A DNA stretch of 64,000 nucleotides. Origin: Arcobacter arenosus (GTDB lineage: Bacteria; Campylobacterota; Campylobacteria; Campylobacterales; Arcobacteraceae). The position numbers and the translations under genes were made by a program. The number at the start of each line of letters is the position of its first letter. Positions within the stretch are counted from its first letter, which is position 1. The stretch is from the NCBI RefSeq assembly GCF_005771535.1, contig NZ_VANU01000002.1, forward strand, positions 434,001 to 498,000, in the 5' to 3' direction. Of the stretch, positions 17,955-27,107 are shown in pieces. The notes under the pieces were generated by a model, which was given only the letters and a program-made list of their open reading frames with translations, was not told where the DNA came from and searched no databases.

Positions 17955-19653
17955 CTGATGAAGAAAGTTTTAGTCTTATTGTAAAGATAGCTCCCTCTTT
18001 TCCATTTTTAACTTCAAGTTTACCGTTTAAGTGTTTTTCAATCATTGTTTTACTCATATAAAGCCCTAGTCCAGTCCCTTGATATTGATGTTTAGTTGTA
18101 AAATATGGATCAAAAATTTTTGCCATTATATCTGAACTAATACCTCCACCATTATCTTCAATTATTATAAGTAATTGTTCCGCTTCAGTTTTTTGAATGA
18201 TTTTAATCCATCCCTTTTTGATTTTATTTTGAACTATTGCATCTTTTGAATTATTTATTAAATTTATAACAACTTGAGAAAGTTCGCCGCTAATCATTTT
18301 TAATGTTACTGGATTATCATAATCTATTTCATTTATTAATTTAATATGATGACTAGAGATTGTAGCACTAACAATATTTATACATTCATCAAGCTTTTCT
18401 TGAATATTAATATTTTTTAAAGCCTTTCCTTCTTTTATAAAATCTCTAAAAATATCAATTGTTTTTGATAGATGTTTTGTGTTTTCAACTATTAAATCCA
18501 TCTGTTTAGGGATATCTTTTGTATCTAAGATATTATATTCATAATTTATTTTTAATCCACTAGCAACAGTACTTATTGCACTTAGTGGTTGTCTCCATTG
18601 GTGGGCAATATTTCCTAACATCTCACCCATTTGAGCTAACTTAGCTTGTTCTAAAATTTGTTTATCTTTTTGCATCATCTCACGGAGTTTTTCTTTATCA
18701 AGAATATTTGTTACTTTTTGTTGGTAAAACAATAAAACTAATGCTAAATAAAATAAGATAAAAAGGGTTGAAAAGGCTTCATAATTATCATTAAATAATC
18801 CAATTGTTGAACCCTTTGTTAAAATTGAAATAAATCCTTGATTCTCATTCGTTATACTATTAATCAAAGGTATTATTGTTGCGATTGTTTTTTTATCTTC
18901 AATATAATAAGATTTAGGTATCTCTTTTCCCCCAATACTATAAAGTATATTGGTAATTTTATCTTCGGGTTTTAATACATCAACATTTTTTGAAAATTTA
19001 TGTTTAATCTCTTTTAAAATAAGTGTATTATGTAAAAAACCTTTCTTATGAGCATTTTTATATAATTTTGAGCCTTTTAAAAACTCTTTGTCAAAGAATT
19101 CTTCTCTTAGGATAATATTTGCTATAACATCATATTGGTTCATTAATAAAGAACTTATTGCCTGCTCATTAAAAGTAATAATAATTGCACCCAAAAATTT
19201 ATTTTCTTCTATTATTGGAAAAGCAAATTTTAAACCTGAGCAATTATCTCTAATCTCAAAGGTACTTTGTGGAAGATTAGTATCTTTAAGTTTTTTAAAC
19301 AATATTCTATTTTCAGAGATTTTATAATCATTATTTAAAGGGTTTTTCATATCTAAAAACATTGTCCCATTTTTGAGCATAAACTCAATATTTGAAACGT
19401 GTTTTTGTTTTAAAGTTTTAAATCTTCCAAGTGTTTCAATAAAAACAAGTTTTCTTAAATGATCTTTTTCCTCTTTCGATTTTTCTTGGATATTATCAAG
19501 TTTTTTATCAAGATTAGTATTATTTAATATCCCAGAAAATATTATATTTGCTAATTCTTGATGTTGTTCATATATGATTTTATAAACTTTTGTATAATTA
19601 AATGTTTTTTCATACAAGAACTTCTCTTTATTTAAATTTTTTACAAATTCCAA
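17941..19653 (-). CDS. Membrane sensor histidine kinase (orphan); true start probably upstream
   Basis: Two-component sensor kinase. A sensory region of about 290 residues is followed by a membrane segment (LFILFYLALVLLFY), the H-box MGEMLGNIAHQWRQP and an HATPase domain (EDNGGGISSDIMAKIFDPYF, GTGLGLYMSK). From the first usable start (TTG at 19653) it is 570 residues with no N-terminal membrane anchor. Reading further upstream in frame to the preceding stop gives a Lys-rich stretch and a hydrophobic run, YLIIFLILSFSTLYFL, an obvious first membrane helix, but no ATG, GTG or TTG. A rare start codon or a sequence error is likely. No response regulator is adjacent. Confidence 0.8.
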   Translation of the reverse strand: MEFVKNLNKEKFLYEKTFNYTKVYKIIYEQHQELANIIFSGILNNTNLDKKLDNIQEKSKEEKDHLRKLVFIETLGRFKTLKQKHVSNIEFMLKNGTMFLDMKNPLNNDYKISENRILFKKLKDTNLPQSTFEIRDNCSGLKFAFPIIEENKFLGAIIITFNEQAISSLLMNQYDVIANIILREEFFDKEFLKGSKLYKNAHKKGFLHNTLILKEIKHKFSKNVDVLKPEDKITNILYSIGGKEIPKSYYIEDKKTIATIIPLINSITNENQGFISILTKGSTIGLFNDNYEAFSTLFILFYLALVLLFYQQKVTNILDKEKLREMMQKDKQILEQAKLAQMGEMLGNIAHQWRQPLSAISTVASGLKINYEYNILDTKDIPKQMDLIVENTKHLSKTIDIFRDFIKEGKALKNINIQEKLDECINIVSATISSHHIKLINEIDYDNPVTLKMISGELSQVVINLINNSKDAIVQNKIKKGWIKIIQKTEAEQLLIIIEDNGGGISSDIMAKIFDPYFTTKHQYQGTGLGLYMSKTMIEKHLNGKLEVKNGKEGAIFTIRLKLSSSAIKS

Positions 19654-19761
19654 AAAATAAAGGGTAGAAAAACTAAGAATTAAAAAAATGATAAGATATT
19701 TTATTTTCGTTTTTTTTATGACAGTTTTAGAGTCGATTATTGCCCCTTGTTTATAATTAAA

Positions 19762-20262
19762 CTAATTATATCTAATTTTATTTAAAACATCTTCTAAATC
19801 TCCATGAAAAATCTTAGAAATCGAACAAGAAAGCATAAGGTTTAAGGGGTAATTAAAGTCCTCAATGATTCTTCCATCTTTATCATAGTATGTATTGTTT
19901 TCAAGTACTTTTTCTTCTTCTTTAAATTGATCTATATAGTTTTTCCCTCTAGATAAATAGCCATAAACCTCTTTACCTAATGCATAGGCATAACCACATT
20001 CCCAAACTGTACCACTATCGCACTCTTTTCCTCTAAAAGAGTCTAAGTTTGCAATTACAATATCGCACTCATCAATCATTTTTTTATTTGCCAAAAAAAT
20101 ATCTTGTGCAATTTTTTGTTTCTCTTGATTGAAATTAACTACATTGTCAAGGGGGTATAATCCTTCATATCCATATTTTTCACACAACTTAACATAGTGT
20201 TTCCCAAGTTCAATTGAGTTTTTTTCAAAAACATCTGGACCAGCTAAATATATTTTCTTCAT
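19762..20262 (-). CDS. Nucleoside 2-deoxyribosyltransferase family protein
   Basis: Small cytoplasmic enzyme of the deoxyribosyltransferase family, which swaps or hydrolyses bases of deoxynucleosides or deoxynucleotides. Visible motifs are KKIYLAGPDVF at the N-terminus, ANKKMIDECDIVIANLDSFRGKECDSGTVWE and the following GYAYALGKEVYGY. The Asp and Glu in this block correspond to the active-site region of the family. An upstream in-frame ATG at 20292 would overlap the MazG-like gene; the start at 20262 begins directly with the conserved strand. It is probably co-transcribed with the MazG-like gene, hinting at nucleotide pool sanitation. Confidence 0.8.
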   Translation of the reverse strand: MKKIYLAGPDVFEKNSIELGKHYVKLCEKYGYEGLYPLDNVVNFNQEKQKIAQDIFLANKKMIDECDIVIANLDSFRGKECDSGTVWECGYAYALGKEVYGYLSRGKNYIDQFKEEEKVLENNTYYDKDGRIIEDFNYPLNLMLSCSISKIFHGDLEDVLNKIRYN

Positions 20263-20275
20263 CTTATTTTCACTT

Positions 20276-20623
20276 TTACTTTTTTTTACCATATTCTATT
20301 TTTTCTCCATTTTCATCAAAAAGTGGATATTTTTTTTCATTTAATTTCATTTTTTCTAATATTGCTTCTTCTAAATCTATATTTAAATCCATACAAATTC
20401 TAATTAAGTAAATAGCAATATCTGCAATCTCTTGTTTTGCGTGTTCTTTTTTCTTTTCATCTAAAGATGAGGCTTGTTCTAAAGTAAGCCATTGAAATAT
20501 TTCTAGAAGTTCTGAAGCTTCAACACTAAGTGCCATTGAAAGGTTTTTTGGGTTATGAAATTTATCCCAATCTCTCTGCTGTGAGAATTTTTTGATAACA
20601 CCTTCTATCTTTTCCATATCCAT
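20276..20623 (-). CDS. MazG-like nucleotide pyrophosphohydrolase
   Basis: All-alpha NTP pyrophosphatase of the MazG-like/dCTPase group that removes unwanted nucleotides. Signature residues are ALSVEASELLEIFQW and KQEIADIAIYLIRICMDL, giving the EXXE-12-EXXD type metal site. An upstream start at 20689 would add 22 hydrophobic, non-conserved residues and overlap truD. The start at 20623 (ATGGATATGG after AAAGGC) gives 115 residues, normal for the family. It lies head-to-head with truD across a short promoter and ahead of the deoxyribosyltransferase gene. Confidence 0.82.
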   Translation of the reverse strand: MDMEKIEGVIKKFSQQRDWDKFHNPKNLSMALSVEASELLEIFQWLTLEQASSLDEKKKEHAKQEIADIAIYLIRICMDLNIDLEEAILEKMKLNEKKYPLFDENGEKIEYGKKK

Positions 20624-20650
20624 TTTAAAGCCTTTGAAATAGTATGATTG

Positions 20651-20656
20651 TATAAT
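20651..20656 (+). promoter_or_regulatory. Likely -10 box (TATAAT) for truD
   Basis: TATAAT sits in the 56-bp divergent spacer between the MazG-like gene and truD, 24 bp before the truD ATG. No clear -35 is seen. Confidence 0.45.
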
Positions 20657-20679
20657 AGCGAAAATTGAACTAAAGAAAA

Positions 20680-21684
20680 ATGATGACAAAAAGAGAATTT
20701 ACCCAAACACATAAAGCAATTGATTTTAAATTTTATCAAAATGAAGATGACTTTAAAGTTTTAGAAAAGCCAATTAGGTTTACAAATCGTGGCAATTTTA
20801 TTATTATGAAAATTAAAAAGAGAAATCTTGGAACTTGGGATTTATTAGATTCTTTGGCAAAAGGATTAAAGGTTTATGAAAGTGAGTTGGGTTATGCAGG
20901 TTTAAAAGATAAAAATGCAACTACAACTCAATATATCTCAATTCCTAGAAAGTATGTTAAAGATTTAAAAAAATTTAAACATCCAAAAATTGAAATTTTA
21001 GAGACTTTTTTACATAGTACTAAACTAAATATAGGAGATTTAGTCTCAAATTCATTTGAGATTAATTTACATGAAGTCAAGGAAGAGGATGTTTACAAAA
21101 TTGAAAAGTTATTAAAGCAAATAAGTAAAATCGGTATGCCTAATTATTTTGGTTATCAAAGATTTGGCTTTGATGGAGATGAAAATCTTGATAAAGCAAG
21201 AAAATATATTTATGAAGACTTGATTATTAAAGATAAAAAAATCTCTAAGATGTTAGTTGCTCAATACCAAAGTGATTTTTTTAATAAATGGCTTGTTCAA
21301 AGATTAAAATTATCAAAGGACGAGTTTAAACTATTATCTGGGGATGTATTTAGAGTTTATAAAACTGATAAGTTTTTTACACCTAAAAATTTAACTGATG
21401 TTATTATAGAAGATTTTAAAAATAAAAAAATAGTTCCAACTGGTTTACTTCCAGGACGACAAGCTTTTCGAGCTATTGGTGAAGCAAGAAAAATTGAAGA
21501 AAATTTTGATGATACGTATATTCAAGAAAAAGGTTTTAGGCGAGATGCAATCGTTTATCCAACAGATATAAGTGTTAAATTTGATAATGAAACTTCAAAG
21601 TGTAAAGTTAAATTTACACTTCCTAAAGCTTCTTATGCAACTGTTTTAATAGAAAATATAGCAAATAGAAATCTAAGAGTTTAA
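20680..21684 (+). CDS. truD: tRNA pseudouridine(13) synthase TruD
   Basis: Converts U13 of tRNA-Glu to pseudouridine. The catalytic motif GYAGLKDKNATTTQ is at residues 71-84 with the nucleophile Asp77. MPNYFGYQRFGFDGDENL near residue 152, typical of TruD, follows. It is 334 residues, close to the E. coli enzyme. ATG ATG at 20680 follows AAAGAAAA. The gene is monocistronic or co-transcribed with the NYN-domain gene 44 bp later. Confidence 0.93.
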   Translation: MMTKREFTQTHKAIDFKFYQNEDDFKVLEKPIRFTNRGNFIIMKIKKRNLGTWDLLDSLAKGLKVYESELGYAGLKDKNATTTQYISIPRKYVKDLKKFKHPKIEILETFLHSTKLNIGDLVSNSFEINLHEVKEEDVYKIEKLLKQISKIGMPNYFGYQRFGFDGDENLDKARKYIYEDLIIKDKKISKMLVAQYQSDFFNKWLVQRLKLSKDEFKLLSGDVFRVYKTDKFFTPKNLTDVIIEDFKNKKIVPTGLLPGRQAFRAIGEARKIEENFDDTYIQEKGFRRDAIVYPTDISVKFDNETSKCKVKFTLPKASYATVLIENIANRNLRV

Positions 21685-21728
21685 TAATTTTTTTACTATA
21701 ATATGAATCATTATAAAAAAGAGGTTAT

Positions 21729-22322
21729 ATGAGTACTAGAATTAATTATATATTTGTAGATTATGAAAATGTACAGCCTACTTCTTTTAATTTACCAGAA
21801 GAATATCTTTTTAAGGTATTTATTTTTATTGGAGCGAATCAATCTAAAATCCCTATTGAATTAGTAACCTCAATTCAAAAGCTTGGTTTGAATGCTGAAT
21901 ATATTCCTATTGAAGGGAGTGGAAAAAATGCATTAGATTTTCACATAACTTGTTATATTGGAAAGCTTTGGGAGAAGGATCCTGATGGATTTTTTCATAT
22001 AATTTCAAAAGATACAGGTTTTGATTTGTTAATTAAATATCTAAAAAAACAGAAGGTATTAATAAATAGATATCCCCAAGTAAATGATATCCCTGCTTTA
22101 AAAAAATTTGGAAATAAAAATGAACAAGTTGAAAGTATTGTTGATTATCTTGTTAAAAGAGGTAACGCAAAACCTAGAAAAATTGAAACTTTAGCCAATA
22201 CAATAAATTCGATATTTATGAGAACTTTGAAAAAAGAAGAGGTTGATAAATTTATTAATATATTAGTAAATAAAAAATATATAAAAATAGAAGATAGTAA
22301 AGTTGTTTACACGTTAAAATAA
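21729..22322 (+). CDS. NYN/PIN-like domain protein, putative nuclease
   Basis: The 197-residue protein begins with NYIFVDYENVQPTSF, the first acidic motif of NYN (PIN-like) nucleases, and continues with ALDFHITCYIGKL and HIISKDTGFDLLIKYLKKQ, giving the clustered Asp residues of the metal site. The C-terminal 60 residues (about 135-197) are helical and charged, possibly a winged-helix-like nucleic acid-binding part. A role in RNA turnover is inferred from the fold; no substrate can be named. AAAGAGG precedes the ATG. Confidence 0.75.
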   Translation: MSTRINYIFVDYENVQPTSFNLPEEYLFKVFIFIGANQSKIPIELVTSIQKLGLNAEYIPIEGSGKNALDFHITCYIGKLWEKDPDGFFHIISKDTGFDLLIKYLKKQKVLINRYPQVNDIPALKKFGNKNEQVESIVDYLVKRGNAKPRKIETLANTINSIFMRTLKKEEVDKFINILVNKKYIKIEDSKVVYTLK

Positions 22323-22323
22323 A

Positions 22324-22350
22324 ATTCAAAGGAAATAATTTCCTTTGAAT
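22324..22350. terminator. Hairpin terminator between convergent genes
   Basis: A near-perfect palindrome (11-bp stem ATTCAAAGGAA/TTCCTTTGAAT, short AT loop) lies between the NYN gene and the thioredoxin gene. The T-rich tail is better on the minus strand, so it mainly ends the minus-strand transcript. Confidence 0.7.
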
Positions 22351-22355
22351 TAAAA

Positions 22356-23372
22356 TTAGATTTTATCAGATAAGTCAATATTAATCCCTGCATTAATTAA
22401 TTCTTGTTGTCTAGGACCTAAATAATCTAAAAACGTTGGATATTCTTTATAGTATTCACCACTTACATATCTAAATAGCTCTTTAAAGTGGAAACTAAAT
22501 AAAAGTGCATCAATTCTAGCTATCTCTTTTTTATCATCAAAAAGTAAAATTCCCGGTCTATAATCTAAAGAAATCTGTTTTGCCCAATCATATGGTGTTG
22601 TAGTTGTACCATCTGGAGTTATAATTTTTTCTTTTGATGTTGCATCAAATCTAATAACTGTAAATTTACCCATCTCTTCTTGTACATCTTTATTTTTGAA
22701 AGTTGTGTTATACATATAATCACATTGAGTACAGCTTCCATCTTCAAAAATAACAGCTAAAGGGGAATCTATTTTTGATAAATCACTTATATCTTTATAC
22801 ATAGAATTATCTTTTAAAGTATAAAAAGTTTTATTTTTAACTTTTTCTAAATAAGTTGTTAATTCCATATTTTTGTATTCTTTATTTTTTACATAATCAA
22901 GTATAAGTTTAAAGTTTGGTTCTGACCTATATCCATTTACTCTAACAACTTGTTCATTATTTTGGTTTAGAAAAATAATTGTTGGTGTATACATAACTTT
23001 TAAGTAATCAGCATACTCTTTTTCAGTCATACTTTGTTCTTCATTTAAAGCTAGTTCTCTACTACCTTTAATATTAATCCCAATTACATCAAAATTGTTT
23101 TGGATATATTCTTGGTTTTTTGCTCCCTCTTTGAAGTTATCATCAAGCATTTTTGTACAATATGGACAAAAATCAAGACTTAAAAATAAAATCACATGCT
23201 TATCTTCTTCCTTAGCTTCTTCAATATCTTCCCCAATATTTAAGAAACTTTCTTTGAACCAACTTGGCCACTCATGGTAAGAACCACCTGTAACTTTCCC
23301 TTTTTCATTTGCGTTTAGATTAGTTAAGAACATTGAAGCAATAAAGATTAAAGCTAATAGTTTTTTTAACAT
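22356..23372 (-). CDS. Periplasmic protein with two thioredoxin-like domains
   Basis: Signal peptide at residues 1-21 (LLALIFIASMFLTNLNA) sends it to the periplasm. The first thioredoxin domain has a CPYC active site at residues 69-72 and the cis-Pro region YTPTIIFLN near 128. The second has CTQC at 214-217. The double-domain layout is like SoxW-type periplasmic thioredoxins of sulfur-oxidising and other Campylobacterota. Likely role is reduction of periplasmic disulfides or c-type cytochrome cysteines; the di-heme peroxidase genes that follow on the same strand are consistent with that, though the link is inferred. Confidence 0.8.
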   Translation of the reverse strand: MLKKLLALIFIASMFLTNLNANEKGKVTGGSYHEWPSWFKESFLNIGEDIEEAKEEDKHVILFLSLDFCPYCTKMLDDNFKEGAKNQEYIQNNFDVIGINIKGSRELALNEEQSMTEKEYADYLKVMYTPTIIFLNQNNEQVVRVNGYRSEPNFKLILDYVKNKEYKNMELTTYLEKVKNKTFYTLKDNSMYKDISDLSKIDSPLAVIFEDGSCTQCDYMYNTTFKNKDVQEEMGKFTVIRFDATSKEKIITPDGTTTTPYDWAKQISLDYRPGILLFDDKKEIARIDALLFSFHFKELFRYVSGEYYKEYPTFLDYLGPRQQELINAGINIDLSDKI

Positions 23373-23508
23373 TTCCCCATCTCCCTTTTTTAGTTTATAA
23401 GGAAAATATTAGATTAACTCTACTTAAAAAGAATGATAAAAAATATTTATAAAACTTATATAAGTATAGTTTAAAATTAGTAGTCTCTTTTTGTATCAAT
23501 TTTTCAAA

Positions 23509-23537
23509 AAGAAGAGTCTATTAGTTAGACTCTTCTT
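23509..23537. terminator. Hairpin terminator after the first cytochrome c peroxidase
   Basis: A 12-bp perfect stem (AAGAAGAGTCTA with its complement, 5-base loop) lies just 3' of the minus-strand peroxidase gene. On the minus strand it is followed by a TTTTTG tract, so it is a good intrinsic terminator for that gene. Confidence 0.8.
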
Positions 23538-23542
23538 AGTTT

Positions 23543-24568
23543 TTAGTTCATATCTGGTTTTGGAGTTTTTTCAGTTATAACTGGTAACTGTGGATATGAG
23601 ATTTCAGGTTTTTTACCTGTTAAAGATTTTAAGAATGTAACAATTTGAGAAGTCTCTTTATCTGTTAGTTTCATTCCTAATTGAATATCACCCATAAGTT
23701 TAACAGCTTGACCTAATGACCAAACATTACCATTATGGAAATATGGAGCAGTCTCTTCAATGTTTCTTAGAGTTGGAGTTTTAACCATTCCATCTTTTGT
23801 TCCTGTAAATCCACCAACATTTAAGTCATATTTTGAAGCATCAAATGGCATCATTGTTCCACCTAAACCAATATCATTATGACAGCTTGCACAACCTTTA
23901 TCGATGAATACTTTTAGGCCAGTTTTCTCTTCTTTTGTTAATGCAGAAGTTTTACCATGCATAAAGGCATCAAATCTTGATGGAGTGATTAATGTTCTTT
24001 CAAAAACTGCAATTGTATCTGTGATTAATTCAAAAGTGATTTTTACATCTGGACCATATGCTTTTTTGAATTCTGCAACATAATCTGGCATTGAAGTAAC
24101 TCTATCAAGTACTAATCCTTTAGGTGCTGCCATTTCAGGACCTGCTTGAACTGGTCCTTGAGCTTGTGCTTCTAGGTGTGGATCTCTACCATCCCAAAAT
24201 TGTGCTTTGTTTAATACTGAGTTATAAACAGTAGGTGAGTTTAAGTGAGCAGGGTTTGGAGTCCATTTATGTCCAATTGCTGCTCCTACTCCATCAACAC
24301 CACCCATTGCTAGGTTGTGACATGTGTTACATGAAATAATTCCAGACTTAGAAAGTCTTGGATCAAAGTATAGTTTTTTACCAAGTTCAACCTTACAATC
24401 AGTAATAGGGTTTTTTGGATTATCAACAAGTTTTAGAACTTCTAACTTTGATTGTGGAATTGGTTTTAGTCCAGCTTTTTTAGCTTGGTCTAATAAATCA
24501 GTGTCCCCCGCACCAAAAACACTTGAGCATGCGAAAACAACAGATGCCAAAATTATAGATTTTTTCAT
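23543..24568 (-). CDS. ccpA: Di-heme cytochrome c peroxidase
   Basis: Periplasmic enzyme reducing hydrogen peroxide with electrons from cytochrome c. Signal peptide 1-19 (SIILASVVFACSSVFG). Two heme c motifs are present, CNTCH near residue 80 and CASCH near residue 226, each in the usual domain; NLAMGGVDG and FWDGRDPHLEAQAQGPVQ are family blocks, as is GLGGTMMPFD. Length of 341 residues is standard. A ribosome site (AAGAGGAGAAAG) precedes the ATG. It lies 89 bp downstream of a sensor kinase whose operon contains a second peroxidase, so the two may be co-regulated. Confidence 0.92.
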   Translation of the reverse strand: MKKSIILASVVFACSSVFGAGDTDLLDQAKKAGLKPIPQSKLEVLKLVDNPKNPITDCKVELGKKLYFDPRLSKSGIISCNTCHNLAMGGVDGVGAAIGHKWTPNPAHLNSPTVYNSVLNKAQFWDGRDPHLEAQAQGPVQAGPEMAAPKGLVLDRVTSMPDYVAEFKKAYGPDVKITFELITDTIAVFERTLITPSRFDAFMHGKTSALTKEEKTGLKVFIDKGCASCHNDIGLGGTMMPFDASKYDLNVGGFTGTKDGMVKTPTLRNIEETAPYFHNGNVWSLGQAVKLMGDIQLGMKLTDKETSQIVTFLKSLTGKKPEISYPQLPVITEKTPKPDMN

Positions 24569-24657
24569 TTCTTTCTCCTCTTTGAAATATAATTACAATT
24601 TTAAAGAAAAAAAATGTGGAAATTCTGGGAAAATAAAAATAAGCTAAAAAATTTATT

Positions 24658-26157
24658 CTATTTTTTAAATTTGATAATAAACAAAGCACCAGATTTTGTA
24701 TTTGTTGCTTCTAGTTTACCATCACTTTTTTCAATTATGATTTTTGACATATAAAGACCAATACCCAAACCTTTGTCTTTAGTAGTGAAATATGGCTCAA
24801 AAATCTTTTGAAGAAGTTCATTTTTTATTCCCCCTGCATTATCTCCAATCTCTATTTTGATTTCATTTTTTGAAACTTGAGTTTTAATTATGATTTTTGG
24901 ATTTTTTGTTTTTCTTTTTAAAAACTCATCCTTTGCATTGTTTAGAATATTAAAAATAACTTGTAAAAATTCCCCTCGATAAGCTTTTATTTCTATAGTT
25001 TTATTTAAATTAGTTTCAATCTCAATTTCATGGTGAGTAAAACTATCTTTTAATAAATTTATTACTTCATTTACAGAAGAACTTAGGTTGAAAATCTCTT
25101 TATTATTGGTATTTCTAAAAAAATCTCTAAAATCATCAATTGTATTTGATAAATATTTTATTTGTGCATTTGCCATTGTGGTTTTTTTATCAAAATATTC
25201 AGGAGTTAACATCTTTTTTTCATAGGCAGTTTTTAAATTCATTAAAAGAAATGAAAGATGTGTTAATGGTTGTCTCCATTGGTGTGCAATATTACCTATC
25301 ATCTCACCCATTGATGCAAGTTTACTTTGGTATGTTAAGTTTTGTAGTTGTTTTTGCGAAGCTATTAGTTTTCTATAAAATAGCGTAAAAAGAGAGAGGA
25401 AGAGGGCAACCAAAACAAAAAGAATATTTAATGATAAATATACACTATTTTGTGCAAATTCTCTTTGTTTTAATAAAGATTCTTTCGCATCTCTTAATAA
25501 TATATCAATATTACTATTTATTGCAATATTTTGATACTTCAACTGAAAATTTATACTCTCTTGTAAGGCTTTTACTTTTTGGATAAAATTTTTAATAAAA
25601 ATATTATCTATATCAAACTCTAAATCATAATATTTGATAATATCTTTATCATAAACCCCATTATTCTCTAAACTTTCAAGAATATCAATTCTAATATTAT
25701 TAAGTTTATCATTTAGCTCTTGATCTAATTGTTCTAATTCTTTATACGACCTATCTACAATAATTGATATTATTCTTTTATTTGCTGCTTTTCTGGCTTT
25801 AAATCTTTCTAGCCAGATAACTTTTTCATTAAATTGAATTAATAATTCATCTAAAATTTTTATATATTGATTTTTGAACTTTGTAGAAACTGCATCGGTC
25901 TTTAATTTTTCCAATGAGTTTAAACTATAATTTATATCTTCATTTAAAATATCAAAATTGTTAATTTCGCTATTTCCTTTGATATAGTTGTTTAGTTTAT
26001 TGTTCAAAGCAGTAATGATATTTATTTGGTCATTATGATTAAAGAAAATTTGAGTGTTTTTTTTATGAACTATAATTATATAAATCATAAATAAAAAAAC
26101 TACTAGTAAGGTTACTAAAACTATATAAATATTGTTTTTTATTAGATATTGTTTCAT
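24658..26157 (-). CDS. Membrane sensor histidine kinase of the peroxidase operon
   Basis: Two membrane helices (IYIVLVTLLVVFLFMIYIII near the start and LNILFVLVALFLSLFTLFY near 248) flank a helical periplasmic sensor of about 210 residues. The cytoplasmic part has H-box GEMIGNIAHQWRQP, then N-box NAKDEFL, GDNAGGI and GLGIGLYMSK. It begins in a 4-bp overlap with the upstream cytochrome c peroxidase gene, and that gene overlaps the response regulator gene by 4 bp, so regulator, peroxidase and kinase are one coupled operon. The signal is unknown; oxidative stress or peroxidase state is a guess from context. Confidence 0.88.
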   Translation of the reverse strand: MKQYLIKNNIYIVLVTLLVVFLFMIYIIIVHKKNTQIFFNHNDQINIITALNNKLNNYIKGNSEINNFDILNEDINYSLNSLEKLKTDAVSTKFKNQYIKILDELLIQFNEKVIWLERFKARKAANKRIISIIVDRSYKELEQLDQELNDKLNNIRIDILESLENNGVYDKDIIKYYDLEFDIDNIFIKNFIQKVKALQESINFQLKYQNIAINSNIDILLRDAKESLLKQREFAQNSVYLSLNILFVLVALFLSLFTLFYRKLIASQKQLQNLTYQSKLASMGEMIGNIAHQWRQPLTHLSFLLMNLKTAYEKKMLTPEYFDKKTTMANAQIKYLSNTIDDFRDFFRNTNNKEIFNLSSSVNEVINLLKDSFTHHEIEIETNLNKTIEIKAYRGEFLQVIFNILNNAKDEFLKRKTKNPKIIIKTQVSKNEIKIEIGDNAGGIKNELLQKIFEPYFTTKDKGLGIGLYMSKIIIEKSDGKLEATNTKSGALFIIKFKK

Positions 26158-27107
26158 TGAATAATAGTGACTTTACCATTTAAAGATTTTAAAAACTCTT
26201 CAATTAAAAAAATCTCTTCATCTGTTAAATCTAATCCTAGCTGGGCTTTTGCAATAGAGCCAATTGCTTCTTTTAATGTTTTAACTCTTCCATCGTGCAA
26301 ATAAGGTGCTGTTAATGCTACATTTCTTAGAGTTGGTACTTTGAAATAGTATTTGTCAAAATCATTTTTTGTTACGTTATAAAGACCAAAATGGGGATTA
26401 TCATTTTCATAAATTTTATTTTCTAAATTATCAGTGATACTATTATCAATCAAACCAAAACGCGCATATAATCCTCCTCCAAGATTAATACCATTGTGAC
26501 AAGAAACACATCCTTTTTTTTGAAAAAGTTCATAACCTTTTTTTTGATTTGGTGTTAGTGCATTTTCATCACCTCTTAGATAGTCATCAAATGCACTAGG
26601 GGTTACTAAAGTTTTTTGAAACTCTTCAAGGGCATCGCCAATATTCTCTTTTGTAATTCCATTTTTATAAATTTCATTAAAGGCTTTATTGTATGAAGTG
26701 TCCTTTTCTAAAGCCTTGATGATATTATCAAAACTATTTCCCATCTCCTTTGGATTTGTAAGAGGAAATTGAATTTGGTGAGCTAAATCTTTTGCTCTAC
26801 CATCCCACATTTGTCTAAAGTTATAAATAGCATTTAAAACAGTTGGTGTGTTTACATCACCCTCTTGTCCCTCGACACCATATGAGTACTGTAAATTATC
26901 AACACCTCCACGTTCTAGGTTGTGACAACTTGCACAAGAAACAGAATTGTCTTTTGATAAAACTGTATCAAAATAAAGTTTTTTCCCTAATAAGGCTTTT
27001 TGTTTGTTAAATTTAATCTCTTTAGGTATTGGAGTTATATGTTGTGAACCATATAAATTTAATATGATTAGATTTAAAATGATAATTAAATTTTTTAACA
27101 TATTCAT
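26154..27107 (-). CDS. Di-heme cytochrome c peroxidase, encoded inside a two-component operon
   Basis: 317 residues with a signal peptide (LIIILNLIILNLYG). Heme motifs CASCH near residue 58 and CVSCH near residue 200, plus the family blocks NLERGGVDN, WDGRAKDLAHQIQFPLTNPKEMGN and PTLRNVALTAPYLHDGR, mark it as CCP/MauG family. It is a paralogue of the peroxidase at 23543-24568 but clearly diverged from it. It overlaps the response regulator upstream and the sensor kinase downstream by 4 bp each. It may be a normal peroxidase, or a redox input for the kinase; the arrangement suggests the second but does not prove it. Confidence 0.9.
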   Translation of the reverse strand: MNMLKNLIIILNLIILNLYGSQHITPIPKEIKFNKQKALLGKKLYFDTVLSKDNSVSCASCHNLERGGVDNLQYSYGVEGQEGDVNTPTVLNAIYNFRQMWDGRAKDLAHQIQFPLTNPKEMGNSFDNIIKALEKDTSYNKAFNEIYKNGITKENIGDALEEFQKTLVTPSAFDDYLRGDENALTPNQKKGYELFQKKGCVSCHNGINLGGGLYARFGLIDNSITDNLENKIYENDNPHFGLYNVTKNDFDKYYFKVPTLRNVALTAPYLHDGRVKTLKEAIGSIAKAQLGLDLTDEEIFLIEEFLKSLNGKVTIIQ

